A DNA stretch of 27,735 bases from Bacillota bacterium. GTDB lineage: Bacteria; Bacillota; Clostridia; UBA1381. Below are positions 1 to 7,365 of this stretch, piece after piece; the first letter of the stretch is position 1; every line of letters starts with the position of its first letter. Both the position numbers and the translations under genes were made by a program. The DNA lies in contig JAJQAT010000143.1 of assembly GCA_021203665.1 (NCBI GenBank), positions 1 to 27,735 of the forward strand, in the 5' to 3' direction. The notes under the pieces were generated by a model. It ran no database searches, was not told the DNA's origin, and saw only the letters and a program-made list of their open reading frames with translations.

Positions 1-65
1 GTCGAAAAACCGACCGAATTTTAACTTACAGAAAAATTATAAAAAATAAACGGAGGTAAAAAATA

Positions 66-755
66 ATGGGATATGGAAGTAAAGTAGCAGGAATAGCGGC
101 GAGCGCGGCAGCAAATGCGGCGGCGAAAAATGCGGAAAGAAAAAATATGCTCAAAGGAAGAACTCCGGAGCAAAAACAAGTTGTCAACTATCTTTATGGT
201 CACGGTGGTTGTCTGACACCGTCTCTGACCGATGAGCAATATGACAAAATGGTAAGCGACAGAATTTCAAATATGAATTTTAAAACAAAAGCACTTGCAA
301 AAATCGGCATCGATGAAACAGAGGTTCAGGAAATTGAACCCGTACATTTCGAAGCTCCGCACTTTTCGGACAGAAAGTATAATCTCAACATAAAGGGCAA
401 AGACGGTAAAATGAGAAGCTCGGAATATATGGTTACATGGCTGTTTTTCGGAGATTCTCAACTCTTTATTTATCAGTATACCTTAAATATGTGTTCGGGA
501 AGCTTTACAGAAAAAACAATGGATTATTTTTATAAAGATATAACAAATCTTACAACTGTGTCCGAATCCTATGAGAAAGATATTCCAAAACAGTCCTGTA
601 CGGGTAAGGTTTCCTACATAACCACAATGGTTGATGCAACCGAGTTTAGAGTAATAGTTCCCGGAGATGTTCTTACTTGTACTGTACATGACGGCGATTA
701 TCTCGATCAGTCTGTTAGGGGAATGAAAGCTAAATTGAGAGAGAAAAAGGCCTAA
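66..755 (+). CDS. Hypothetical protein, first gene of the SPFH/YidD operon
   Basis: A 229-residue protein that I do not recognise. It starts at an ATG behind a good GGAGG site with about 9 bases of spacing. The first 30 residues are rich in Ala, Lys and Asn (SKVAGIAASAAANAAAKNAE) and look like an amphipathic or flexible helix rather than a cleavable signal peptide. The rest is mixed alpha/beta with no obvious membrane segment or catalytic motif. A Tyr/Phe-rich stretch around residues 122-145 (WLFFGDSQLFIYQYTLN) looks like beta strands of a compact domain. It is followed at short distance by the YidD-domain gene, the SPFH gene and a membrane protein on the same strand, so a role at the membrane with the SPFH protein is a reasonable guess from context only. 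Coding status is confident; function is unknown. Confidence 0.8.
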   Translation: MGYGSKVAGIAASAAANAAAKNAERKNMLKGRTPEQKQVVNYLYGHGGCLTPSLTDEQYDKMVSDRISNMNFKTKALAKIGIDETEVQEIEPVHFEAPHFSDRKYNLNIKGKDGKMRSSEYMVTWLFFGDSQLFIYQYTLNMCSGSFTEKTMDYFYKDITNLTTVSESYEKDIPKQSCTGKVSYITTMVDATEFRVIVPGDVLTCTVHDGDYLDQSVRGMKAKLREKKA

Positions 756-789
756 GCTTATTTTAAAAATGCGTAAAAAGGAGCTTGTT

Positions 790-1278
790 ATGACGGATTT
801 CCCAAGTCGCCGAGAGCAAGAGGAGGCGGAATATTACGTTTTAAAGCAGCCGCTCCGGCGACCGGATACAGATGTAAAAAAAGCGATAAAATATGTTTCC
901 GTATATATGACACTGAGTCTTGGATTTTCGGCGGTATCGTTTGCTCCGCTTAAGAAATACGAAATATTTGCTTATATTTCCGAAAGCCTTGCGGAATTTT
1001 CCATGGCGCATCCCGTTTTGCTTGGGGTTCTGTATTTTGCGGCTGTATTTTGCATAGTCGGATTATTGTGTCTAAAATCCGCCGCGATAGGCATTATAAG
1101 GATGTACCAGCATTACGCGCCGGAGCATGTGCGGCGGCGATGTCTGTTTAAACCGACATGTTCGGAATATGCAATATTGGCTATACAAAAATACGGACTG
1201 TTTATCGGGCTTTTCAAATCTTATATTCGGCTTTTTAAGAAATGCAGAGGCAATATTTACAGAATAGATTATCCGTAA
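790..1278 (+). CDS. YidD-domain membrane protein with an N-terminal extension
   Basis: The C-terminal 70 residues carry the YidD (membrane protein insertion efficiency factor) signature: a YQHYAPEH segment, then CLFKPTCSEYAILAIQKYG and a basic helix ending in KKC. In the family these small proteins help YidC/Sec-dependent insertion of membrane proteins. The usual family member is about 70-90 residues. This one is 162 and has an N-terminal half with two hydrophobic segments, near residues 39-54 and 78-100, so it is an integral membrane version. An upstream in-frame ATG exists at 769, but the AAGGAG just before position 790 sits 7 bases from the ATG chosen here. It is the second gene of the operon with the SPFH protein. 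The domain call is confident; whether it does the canonical YidD job, given the extension and the context, is uncertain. Confidence 0.8.
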   Translation: MTDFPSRREQEEAEYYVLKQPLRRPDTDVKKAIKYVSVYMTLSLGFSAVSFAPLKKYEIFAYISESLAEFSMAHPVLLGVLYFAAVFCIVGLLCLKSAAIGIIRMYQHYAPEHVRRRCLFKPTCSEYAILAIQKYGLFIGLFKSYIRLFKKCRGNIYRIDYP

Positions 1279-1317
1279 TGCTTTCGAATAAAATATATAA
1301 TAAGGGAGATATTAAAA

Positions 1318-2409
1318 ATGGCAATATTTAAAAAAAATCCAAATGAGTCCGCATACCCCGGCGGAAAGAAGAATTTTACCAATGTAATTAAAAACAGCGG
1401 CTCCGGAAATCTTTTGATATGGCGGCAGCCGGAGGAGGATTTTAATACCAATTCCACATTGATTGTAATGCCGGGCGAAAAGGCTATGTTTATAAAAGGC
1501 GGCGAAATAGTACAGACCTTCGAGCATGGAACCTATACGCTTTCAACCGAAAATTATCCGTTTATAAGCAGATTGAGAAATCAGTTTTCGGGCGGGGTAA
1601 GCGCATTTAACTGCGTTGTTTATTTTGTGAGGGAAGCGGACAGCCATGAAATAAAATGGGGTACCGATTCTCCGCTGCAGGTGTTGGATAAAGCGTATAA
1701 TTTAAATGTCCGTGTTGGCGTGCGCGCCATATATAAGGTCCGCATTGAAAATCCGGCTTTGTTTCTAAGCAAGTTGGTGGGAAATAATATACGCTTTCAG
1801 CGCCAGGAGGATTTGGATCAATATTTTAGAAACGAATTTCAAGAGGAAATCAATACCGCGGTCTCTGAGTTCTTAAATGGGTGGAGCCAAACTCTCAGAG
1901 GACTTGAAGCTCATTTAAAGGATTTATCTGCGGAAATTACTCCTCATATAGACGAAATGCTCGAAAACTATGGATTAAAGTGTGCCAGATTTTCAATAGT
2001 GGCGGTAAAGGTAGACGAGGCAATATATGAAAAGCTGAACGAATCTCAGTTTGACCTCATCGCAAAGCAAAGAGCCTTTGCCGGTGACAAAGCGGGGCTT
2101 GATATTCTTGGTGCCGATTGGGGCAAGGTTCAAAGCGCGGAAATAATGAAAACTCTCGCATCAAATCCGAGCGGCGGATTGGCATCAATGGGTGCGGGTC
2201 TGGGAATGGGAATCGGTGCGGCAGGCGCTATGGGTTCTATGACACAGCAGATTTTCGCTCCTGCGGGCAGTGCTGAGAATCCGCCCGCTCAGCCATCGGC
2301 GGAAGATCCTATGGAAACTCTTGAGAAATTGAAAAAAATGCTCGATGCAGGGCTTATAGAACAGTCAGAGTATGATTCTAAGAAATCGGAAATTTTAAGC
2401 AAAATGTGA
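1318..2409 (+). CDS. SPFH domain protein with C-terminal SHOCT (YdjI-like)
   Basis: A 363-residue protein resembling the bacterial virion-core/YdjI-type SPFH family. The N-terminal part (GGEIVQTFEHGTYTLSTENYPF) and the central SPFH core (NLNVRVGVRAIYKVRIENP) are followed by the helical stretch around residues 165-250. A Gly/Ala/Met-rich linker (residues 280-310) then leads to a C-terminal SHOCT motif of about 30 residues (LEKLKKMLDAGLIEQSEYD). SPFH proteins oligomerise on membranes and organise membrane stress responses. This one has no clear N-terminal membrane helix, so membrane attachment would need a partner, for which the two neighbouring membrane proteins are candidates. The start has GGGAG 8-9 bases upstream. 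The next gene starts 11 bases after its stop. Family assignment is confident. Confidence 0.88.
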   Translation: MAIFKKNPNESAYPGGKKNFTNVIKNSGSGNLLIWRQPEEDFNTNSTLIVMPGEKAMFIKGGEIVQTFEHGTYTLSTENYPFISRLRNQFSGGVSAFNCVVYFVREADSHEIKWGTDSPLQVLDKAYNLNVRVGVRAIYKVRIENPALFLSKLVGNNIRFQRQEDLDQYFRNEFQEEINTAVSEFLNGWSQTLRGLEAHLKDLSAEITPHIDEMLENYGLKCARFSIVAVKVDEAIYEKLNESQFDLIAKQRAFAGDKAGLDILGADWGKVQSAEIMKTLASNPSGGLASMGAGLGMGIGAAGAMGSMTQQIFAPAGSAENPPAQPSAEDPMETLEKLKKMLDAGLIEQSEYDSKKSEILSKM

Positions 2410-2419
2410 GGTAATCGAT

Positions 2420-3094
2420 ATGGATAAAAAAAATATTTTATGGATTGCACTTGACCTAGTGTTTATTGTGGCATTTAATATTATTTTCTTTGCCGTCAGC
2501 GGAGTGCATCATACGGCGGCGGTATGGACTTCTTACGGATTTATACACTTTTCGTACCTTATGGTTGTAGCGACTCCGTTCCTCACATCTAAAGAAAAAT
2601 CACCGGCAATTCTCAAATTTCCTCTCGATACAATATCTGCAGTGTATTTTCTTACGGAATTTTTAATAGGACTGTTGTTTATCCTTATCGGTAATGTTCC
2701 GATTAAAGTGGTCGTAATTGTGCAGGTAATTTTGACGGCGATATATGTAATTTTTATGCTGTTAAATCTCATTGCAAACGAGCACACTGCCGATAGCTTG
2801 GCAACACAAAAGATAGAAGCGGAGTATATAAAAAGTTCCGCTGCAAGAGTTAAACTGCTTATTGGCGAAACAAGTGATAAAGAAACAGAGAGGATGATAG
2901 AAAGAGTATATGATTTGCTTCGCTCAAGTCCGACAAAGTCAAGCCAAGAGGTTCAGCCGATTGAATTTGAAATCAAAGAAAAAATTTTTGAACTGGAGGA
3001 CAGCGTTGCCGGTAACTCAAAAGAAAAAATTTTAACGGTTTCAAAAGAAATATTGCGATTACTTCGCGAACGAAACGTGAAAATCTCTTTTTGA
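2420..3094 (+). CDS. Hypothetical four-helix membrane protein
   Basis: A 224-residue protein with four strongly hydrophobic segments in the first 125 residues (about 7-28, 40-55, 72-92 and 96-118). A hydrophilic, Lys/Glu-rich C-terminal half of about 100 residues is likely cytoplasmic and helical, possibly coiled coil (EFEIKEKIFELEDSVAG). The start ATG follows a GAGG site that overlaps the end of the SPFH gene by spacing, so the two are probably co-translated. I do not recognise a named family. A Rho-independent terminator follows the gene by about 30 bases, so this is the last gene of the operon. It could be the membrane anchor for the SPFH protein; that is inference from position only. Confidence 0.8.
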   Translation: MDKKNILWIALDLVFIVAFNIIFFAVSGVHHTAAVWTSYGFIHFSYLMVVATPFLTSKEKSPAILKFPLDTISAVYFLTEFLIGLLFILIGNVPIKVVVIVQVILTAIYVIFMLLNLIANEHTADSLATQKIEAEYIKSSAARVKLLIGETSDKETERMIERVYDLLRSSPTKSSQEVQPIEFEIKEKIFELEDSVAGNSKEKILTVSKEILRLLRERNVKISF

Positions 3095-3123
3095 TATCTT
3101 TAGATGGTTAATAGAAAAAATTT

Positions 3124-3163
3124 CACCGGGAATTGCGTAAAAGCACAAGCTCGGTGTTTTTTT
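3124..3163 (+). terminator. Rho-independent terminator of the SPFH/YidD operon
   Basis: A 7-bp stem (CACCGGG with CTCGGTG, one G-U pair) is followed by seven T residues. It lies 30 bases after the last stop codon of the operon. Confidence 0.8.
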
Positions 3164-3384
3164 CATAACGCATCATCCTATTTATACGTTGCAATGTATC
3201 TTTAATTTTGTTCATAACATCATTGAATAAATCGGTCATTACTGTCTTCATAACCGCCGGAAATGTTACGAGTATAGATAGAAAGCTCAAAATGCGCCAA
3301 CCGCGAAGCCGATATGGACTACATCGGCGGTAACGCTTAATGATGAGGGAGCTTGGATTGACTAAGCCTATTTATTGCACAGAA
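3164..3384. other. Intergenic stretch with possible gene debris
   Basis: No convincing gene. On the minus strand a 43-codon ORF (start MKTVMTDLFNDVMNKIKDTL) runs back into the terminator. It has only a weak GGCGG upstream and no family I recognise. On the plus strand a short frame ending in NREADMDYIGGNA then a stop may be the tail of a lost gene. Both look like decayed fragments rather than functional genes. Confidence 0.4.
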
Positions 3385-3411
3385 AAGCAGTCTTTACGGA
3401 TTGCTTTTTTT
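3385..3411 (+). terminator. Hairpin terminator overlapping the next promoter
   Basis: An 8-bp stem (AAGCAGTC with GATTGCTT, one G-U pair) has a loop TTTACG and a following T run. Its right arm overlaps the -35 box of the promoter for the TIGR04076-family gene. Confidence 0.65.
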
Positions 3412-3429
3412 GTGCGGTAATGGTATAAT
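3401..3429 (+). promoter_or_regulatory. Sigma-A type promoter of the TIGR04076-family gene
   Basis: TTGCTT, 17-bp spacer, TATAAT. The -10 box is a perfect consensus and lies 36 bases before the start codon, which has AGGAGG at a good distance. Confidence 0.7.
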
Positions 3430-3465
3430 CAAATTAAATCAATATAGAAGCAGGAGGAATTTAAA

Positions 3466-3876
3466 ATGCAGCATGAATGTAGAATCACTGTTTTGGAAAC
3501 AAAGGTTTTTCCCGATTATCAAGAGAAATATCTTGCTGACCCGAAATCCGGCGCGTGTCCGTGTTTTAAGGCAGGTGATACATTTCTTTTAAAGAGAACG
3601 CCCGAACGTGACGACTTTTATCATATGCTTGACGGAAAATTCTGTGCCGAAGCGTGGGACGCTATCAGCAGATATGTGTATACCGCATTGCAAGGCGGCG
3701 CGATTATGCGTAATTGGACAAATGACGATAGAATGATGATTGCCTGCTGCAATGACGGTACAAGACCTGTTATTTTCAAGATTGAAAGAATAGATATTCC
3801 CGAAAATGATGAGGAAAAGGCATGGTTGGAAAAACAGGATTTTTCCAATACCGCAGAAAATGCGTATACGGGATAA
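3466..3876 (+). CDS. TIGR04076 family protein
   Basis: A 136-residue cytosolic protein that matches what I know of the TIGR04076 family. It has a short N-terminal strand (CRITVLETKV), a CPCFKAGDTF segment, the AEAWDAISRYVYTALQGG helix and the core IACCNDGTRPVIFKIER. The CPCF and CCND cysteines are family hallmarks, but the biochemical function is not established. The start ATG follows AGGAGG by 8 bases, and a promoter and upstream terminator isolate it as a single transcription unit. The sequence is full length. The truncated nitroreductase begins 66 bases after its stop codon. Confidence 0.88.
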   Translation: MQHECRITVLETKVFPDYQEKYLADPKSGACPCFKAGDTFLLKRTPERDDFYHMLDGKFCAEAWDAISRYVYTALQGGAIMRNWTNDDRMMIACCNDGTRPVIFKIERIDIPENDEEKAWLEKQDFSNTAENAYTG

Positions 3877-3941
3877 TCTTTGAAATGAATTCGATTATTG
3901 CGTCAATGTTGATTTTTACATTTAGCAATTATGAAAACAGG

Positions 3942-4060
3942 ATGTTCAGTATAGAATTAGAAAAATTATTTTCATATAGGAGAAGTACAAGAAAGTATGA
4001 AAAGCAGCAGATTACGGAAGAACAACTGCAACAAATCTTGGAAGCTGCTCAAAATGCGCA
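3942..4060 (+). pseudogene. 5' fragment of a nitroreductase-family gene
   Basis: About 40 codons (MFSIELEKLFSYRRSTRKYE, then KQQITEEQLQQILEAAQNA) match the N-terminus of FMN-dependent nitroreductases, including the RRSxRKY FMN-phosphate region. After EAAQNA the homology stops, and the frame runs on as antisense of a serine recombinase remnant until a stop at 4262. The upstream Shine-Dalgarno is weak. The gene was cut by the rearrangement that brought in the minus-strand recombinase/YitT block. The catalytic C-terminal two thirds are absent from the window. Confidence 0.75.
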
Positions 4061-4080
4061 TTTAGCCGCAGACAATCGAC

Positions 4081-4348
4081 CGAAAGCGTGTTCAAGAGCG
4101 TTTCGTCAAGCTCTTTCACGGGCGCGTATTGCTCAATTAAATCCGCAAACTCTTTCGCCGATTTACTCTGCCGCGATTGCTGTGCGAGGCTTGCTTGAAG
4201 CTCGGTCATTCGGTTTTTCAACCGCGTTTCTTCTGCTTCAAGACTTGCCGCCAGATGAATAACGCTCCGCTGAAATTCGTCCGAAAACCTTGTCCTTGTA
4301 CATTGACTGCAATACTCGACTGATTTCTTCAAGACGCTGCTTTATTTT
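4081..4348 (-). pseudogene. C-terminal remnant of a large serine recombinase
   Basis: Read on the minus strand, the piece begins KIKQRLEEISRVLQSMYKDK directly after the stop of the YitT-like frame, continues KVFGRISAER, and then shifts frame to RLKNRMTELQASLAQQ and EFADLIEQYAPVKELDETLL. This is the coiled-coil plus DUF4368-type tail of TndX/TnpX-like recombinases. Homology ends after LLNTL, about 20 bases from the nitroreductase breakpoint. There is at least one frameshift, near 4259-4263. The missing middle and the N-terminal piece lie on the other side of the YitT gene, which implies that one recombinase gene was split. Confidence 0.75.
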
Positions 4349-5282
4349 CTACTGCTCCTTTTGCACACTTACCTTTGTGTTGCCGTCCGTATCCGCTGCT
4401 TTGGCATTCCCCTCAAGCTCCTCGACCACCGAGGTATTCGTGCTCTTGATGTGCATTCCGATTATTTCCGACACATCGGTTACGGTTACAAATGCGGACT
4501 CATCACCCGCTTTTATAATTCTTTTAACCTCCGCAAGCTCAATACGCGTTACAACGCAGTACAGCACGACCTTTCGTCCGCTGATAAGACCGGTTCCCTC
4601 AAGAAGAGTACAGGTCCTGCCGAGATTTTTGTACAGGCTGTCGGCAATGCTTCGTCCCTCGTTCGTGATAATCATAACCGCCTTAGCCTGCTCCATGCCC
4701 TCCTCAACCATGTCTATGACCTTGAAGGTAATGAAATATGTAAGCAGACTGTATAGTGCTCTGTCCCAGCCGAACAGTATGCCGGCTGCCGCGTAAATTG
4801 CTATGTTGATGACGAAAATAATTTGCCCGACAGGAGAATTGCGTTTTCTTGCTTAAAAGCAGCGCGACAATCTCCGTGCCGTCCAAGCAGCCTCCGTATC
4901 TGAGTACAATTCCGACTCCCACGCCAAGCAGTACGCCGCCGAACACCACTGCCAAAAGCTCCGTACTTGTTATCTCCGGAACATCCTTGAAAAGCTCCAG
5001 AAAGAACGAGAATAAAATCATGCCGTATGCTCCGCGCAAAAGGAAGCGCCATCCGAGCTGCTTGAAGCCGAGCAGGACAAAAGGCAGATTCAGGATTATC
5101 ACAAATATACTTATGCCCTTGCCGGTAAGCTGATTTAGGATAATGCTTATGCCCGTTATGCCGCCGTCAAGAATTGTCGAGGGAATCAAAAATTCCTCGA
5201 GCGCGAACGCGGCGGCAACCGCGCCAATCGTAATCGCGAAATACGGCAGAATATATTCCTTTGCTATATGCTTAAACGTCAT
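4349..5282 (-). pseudogene. YitT/DUF161-DUF2179 family membrane protein, frameshifted
   Basis: The first frame has the family's N-terminal transmembrane bundle (ITIGAVAAAFALEEFLIPST, DGGITGISIILNQLTGKGI and the GGCLDGTEIVALLLSKKTQF motif). At about 4833 one extra base shifts the frame. The second frame continues perfectly with SVGQIIFVINIAIYAAAGIL, then FKVIDMVEEGMEQAKAVMII and the DUF2179 tail VTRIELAEVKRIIKAGDESAFVTVTDVSEIIG. The likely lesion is an extra G in the plus-strand run CAGGAGA. The start ATG has AGGAAG 8 bases upstream. The last residues after DVSEIIG (ending SVQKEQ) look recombinase-derived, so the 3' end is also chimeric. It is probably non-functional unless the shift is a sequencing error. 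Confidence 0.8.
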
Positions 5283-5326
5283 ACCTTTCGCTTCCTTTCT
5301 CCACACGGCTGCGGATACGCGCCCCG

Positions 5327-5530
5327 TTAATCGTCAAATAACGCTCTTGCGAACGTAGTCCCGCTCACGCCGTCATCGACAAAAAATTGACAGTTAATAT
5401 ACCCGTTCTCATCGGCGTAACGCTTCAGCATTGACTTCTGTGTCTGTATGCTCATACTGTCGCCATTATACTAGTCGTCACGGCTAAGCCTGCAATAAAG
5501 AGCAGTTGTTTTGTTTAATTGCTGTTTCAT
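5327..5530 (-). pseudogene. N-terminal remnant of a large serine recombinase with in-frame stop
   Basis: Minus-strand reading gives MKQQLNKTTALYCRLSRDD, a TAG stop at 5473-5471, then YNGDSMSIQTQKSMLKRYAD, ENGYINCQFFVDDGVSGTTF and a second stop. This is the catalytic N-terminus of a TndX/TnpX-type serine recombinase (CRLSR contains the nucleophile Ser). The start has AAAGGGA upstream. It joins, across the YitT gene, with the C-terminal remnant on the same strand, so this element is dead. Confidence 0.8.
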
Positions 5531-5541
5531 TTTAAAATCCC

Positions 5542-5610
5542 TTTCAGTAGATTTTGCGCTTTGCGCAAAACTCGCGGCAATGCCGCGCCCGCCCTTCTTG
5601 GCGGTACGTC
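5542..5610. repeat. Triple-hairpin repeat element, copy 1
   Basis: Three adjacent palindromes: TTTTGCGC-TTT-GCGCAAAA, CGCGGCA-A-TGCCGCG and CCGCCCTTCTTGGCGG. The order, the flanking TTTCAGT at the left and the TACGTC at the right match a second element near 23320-23404. It lies just upstream of the dead recombinase start. Confidence 0.65.
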
Positions 5611-5880
5611 CCAAACAGCAATCCAAAACTTTGCTTACCTACATTATACCGCTGATTACGAGAAAAGGCAATATATTTGCCGAGTGAATTTACAAAATAT
5701 TTATGGCACTGTTCTGTCAAATATGTTATAACGGTAGTATACAAAAGACCGACAGAATTTTCATTGAGCGCGAATTGAGTACGAATTGGCAAGAAAGGCA
5801 ATCGAAAATGAACAGATGTTATTTCAGCTCCGTTATGCGCATTATATCAAGCGGGATAATATACTTTGCAAAGCAGCATT
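5611..5880. other. Intergenic stretch, no recognisable gene
   Basis: No gene with a start, ribosome site and family match. A plus-strand open stretch from about 5778 reads EYELARKAIENEQMLFQLRY and RDNILCKAALKRL. It has protein-like composition but no start codon, follows a stop, and runs into the terminator hairpin, so it could be a decayed fragment. Confidence 0.4.
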
Positions 5881-5882
5881 AA

Positions 5883-5920
5883 AAAGACTTCACTTTCAAA
5901 ATGGTAAAAGTGAAGTCTTG
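5883..5920 (-). terminator. Terminator of the first XRE regulator gene
   Basis: A perfect 12-13-bp inverted repeat (AAGACTTCACTT with AAGTGAAGTCTT) gives a five-T run in the minus-strand direction. It starts 15 bases after the XRE stop codon. Confidence 0.8.
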
Positions 5921-5934
5921 CAAACAGCCGCTAT

Positions 5935-6711
5935 TTAATTAAGTCTTTCATTGAAATCTCTTACAAACTTATCAAATCTACAGATTTTTTCATCGTCAGA
6001 CATACATTGAATGAGAGACAACCCGCGCTCATATTCACGCAGCGCCTTATCGTGCATATGCTCCGTTTCAAAATATTTTGCCTTTTCATTAACCGTTTGC
6101 AGAAGAATTTCGAACGAAATCCATGTTTGCTTTTCAGCAGCTTCATATTTTGCTTTACCTTTTAAAAGGCGTGCCGACTCCGATAGCTTTGTAAAATAAA
6201 GCTCGGGGATTTGCTCGAGTGCCGCAAAAGCCGCCGCGTCATCACCCTTTGCGTGATAGGCATACGCAAGAAATCTCAAAGCGTCATATTTGATTTCATC
6301 ATCTGCTGTTTCCTCAATGACTTTATTTGCGACTGTGATTACTTCATTCGAATTTTTCTCGTAATCCATTGTATACAAAAGATTTACAAGCAAAATATCG
6401 TTGCTCGGATATTTTTCCAAACCCGCTTTAATAATGCTGCTTCCAATCATCGGATTGGACTTCCTATAACTATATGCCTTATCACAGATTTTCTCAACCT
6501 CCGCATTATTCTTTCGCTTAAAATCGAAAATATAATCTATACTTACGCCGAAAAATCCCGCAATAGCCGGGATGCTATTTATATCAGGCATAGCCATCCC
6601 CGTTTCCCATTTTGATACCGCCTGTACCGAAACCATTAAATGTTCGGCAAGCTGTTCCTGTGTAATGCCTTGATTTTTGCGCAGCTCCTTAATTTTTGCT
6701 CCTATGTCCAT
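5935..6711 (-). CDS. XRE-family HTH regulator with helical C-terminal domain, paralogue 1
   Basis: A 258-residue cytosolic regulator. Residues 1-65 form a Cro/C1-type helix-turn-helix (IGAKIKELRKNQGITQEQLA, then SVQAVSKWETGMAMPDI). The remaining 190 residues are alpha-helical and resemble tetratricopeptide-like repeats (GLEKYPSNDILLVNLLY, ALRFLAYAYHAKGDDAAAFA). The start MDIGAK was chosen because AAGGAG sits 8 bases upstream. The open frame extends further up but lacks support. Its first 60 residues and its leader are closely similar to the second XRE gene at 7366-8478, so the two are duplicates that have diverged in the sensor half. The neighbouring genes are debris of mobile elements. The target is unknown; autoregulation is likely. 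Confidence 0.88.
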   Translation of the reverse strand: MDIGAKIKELRKNQGITQEQLAEHLMVSVQAVSKWETGMAMPDINSIPAIAGFFGVSIDYIFDFKRKNNAEVEKICDKAYSYRKSNPMIGSSIIKAGLEKYPSNDILLVNLLYTMDYEKNSNEVITVANKVIEETADDEIKYDALRFLAYAYHAKGDDAAAFAALEQIPELYFTKLSESARLLKGKAKYEAAEKQTWISFEILLQTVNEKAKYFETEHMHDKALREYERGLSLIQCMSDDEKICRFDKFVRDFNERLN

Positions 6712-6765
6712 ATTCGTAACTCCTTGAAAATATTTAACATCTGTTATAATCATATAATAGCATAA
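6712..6765 (-). promoter_or_regulatory. Conserved leader/promoter of XRE paralogue 1
   Basis: On the minus strand, GCTATTATATGATTATAAC, then TGTTAAATA, then TTCAAGGAGTTACGAAT directly before the ATG. Nearly the same string precedes the second XRE gene, so the conserved AT-rich block probably holds the -10 region and an autoregulatory operator. I cannot fix the -35 box. Confidence 0.5.
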
Positions 6766-6841
6766 ATACGGCGGAAACGCAATGAACTGCTTTTCGAGAT
6801 TTTTCAACCAATGGTTTATTTTAATCAAGAAAAATCTTGCA

Positions 6842-7129
6842 AATCAGCAACAGAGGCTACGAGCAATGGCAACGGAAAAGGAGCTTTTGCAGGCGAAGCA
6901 CAGGCTTGAAGAAGCGCAAATGCGCGACCGCGAGAAAGAGAGAAAAGCGAGGACGTGATGCGTTTGCAAAGCAAACAGCAAAATATTCAACAGACTCGAT
7001 GTCTGTTGAATATTTATGAAAAGCCGACTTATTCAAGAGGGCGCGGTGCTTGAAAAGGTTTTACCGAATATCAAGGAAGTAGAAGTTGACGCTCTTGAGG
7101 AATATTTAAAAGAGCTGCTTAAAATTTAA
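6842..7129 (+). pseudogene. DUF3847-like gene interrupted by a 63-bp insert
   Basis: The first part (ATG at 6866) reads MATEKELLQAKHRLEEAQMR then DREKERKART, and is followed by a stop. After 63 bases the same frame resumes as KSRLIQEGAVLEKVLPNIKE, then VEVDALEEYLKELLKI and a stop. Joined without the insert this is a typical DUF3847 protein (coiled coil, then the ART-x-RLIxxGAxLE motif), a small protein of unknown function usually found beside relaxase genes on conjugative elements. In-frame codons continue upstream of the ATG to about 6842 (NQQQRLRA), so the true 5' end may be missing. Its presence here marks an eroded mobile element. Confidence 0.7.
6956..7018. repeat. 63-bp palindromic insertion inside the DUF3847-like gene
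   Basis: Removing these bases restores the DUF3847 reading exactly. The insert holds two hairpins: GTTTGC-AAA-GCAAAC, and a perfect 15-bp inverted repeat (AAATATTCAACAGAC and its complement) with a 5-base loop. It introduces stop codons. I see no transposase and no clear target duplication. Confidence 0.65.
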
Positions 7130-7158
7130 AATTGGGTACTGTTTTTTAAAGGCTTTGG

Positions 7159-7290
7159 ACAGCCGAACGCAACCGGTTCACGATTGCAAGCATTGATAAT
7201 CTCAATGCAAAATGAGCGGTGCTCATTTATTCGGCTGTGAGCAAAAAACCTGTCACCAACAGCTTTTTGCAATTATGAGCTTACGCTCAT
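7159..7290. repeat. Cluster of nested hairpins of unknown role
   Basis: An outer pair ACAGCCGAA (7159-7167) with TTCGGCTGT (7230-7238) encloses two adjacent hairpins, GCATTGA-taatc-TCAATGC and AAATGAGC-GGT-GCTCATTT. This could fold as a three-way junction. Two more pairs follow: GCAAAAA (7241) with TTTTTGC (7264), and ATGAGC-ttac-GCTCAT (7275-7290). The region lies between the 3' ends of the DUF3847 remnant and the second XRE gene, so it is not a leader. It could be part of a transfer origin, a small structured RNA or a decayed element. Confidence 0.45.
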
Positions 7291-7312
7291 TTTCTTTTTA
7301 ATGACAAAATAC

Positions 7313-7333
7313 CCGACAAGCTTAACCTGTCGG
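7313..7333 (-). terminator. Possible terminator of the second XRE gene
   Basis: A 6-bp stem, CCGACA with TGTCGG. The minus-strand tail after it (GGGTATTTTG) is only weakly T-rich, so function is uncertain. Confidence 0.35.
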
Positions 7334-7365
7334 ATATTTATAATCTATGAGCAAATGTCCCGCAC

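Noticed and set aside
3822..4262. An open frame running from the TIGR04076 gene through the nitroreductase fragment to 4262
   Set aside because: Only the first 40 codons from 3942 resemble a nitroreductase. After about 4060 the frame is antisense of the serine recombinase remnant, so it is a read-through artefact.
5777..5934. A protein-like open stretch (EYELARKAIENEQMLFQLRY) on the plus strand
   Set aside because: It has no start codon or ribosome site, follows a stop, and ends inside the terminator hairpin of the XRE gene. It is kept only as a possible fragment.
6712..6828. N-terminal extension of the first XRE gene
   Set aside because: The open frame runs 39 codons further up, but the leader is conserved as DNA with the other XRE gene, and AAGGAG is placed for the internal ATG.
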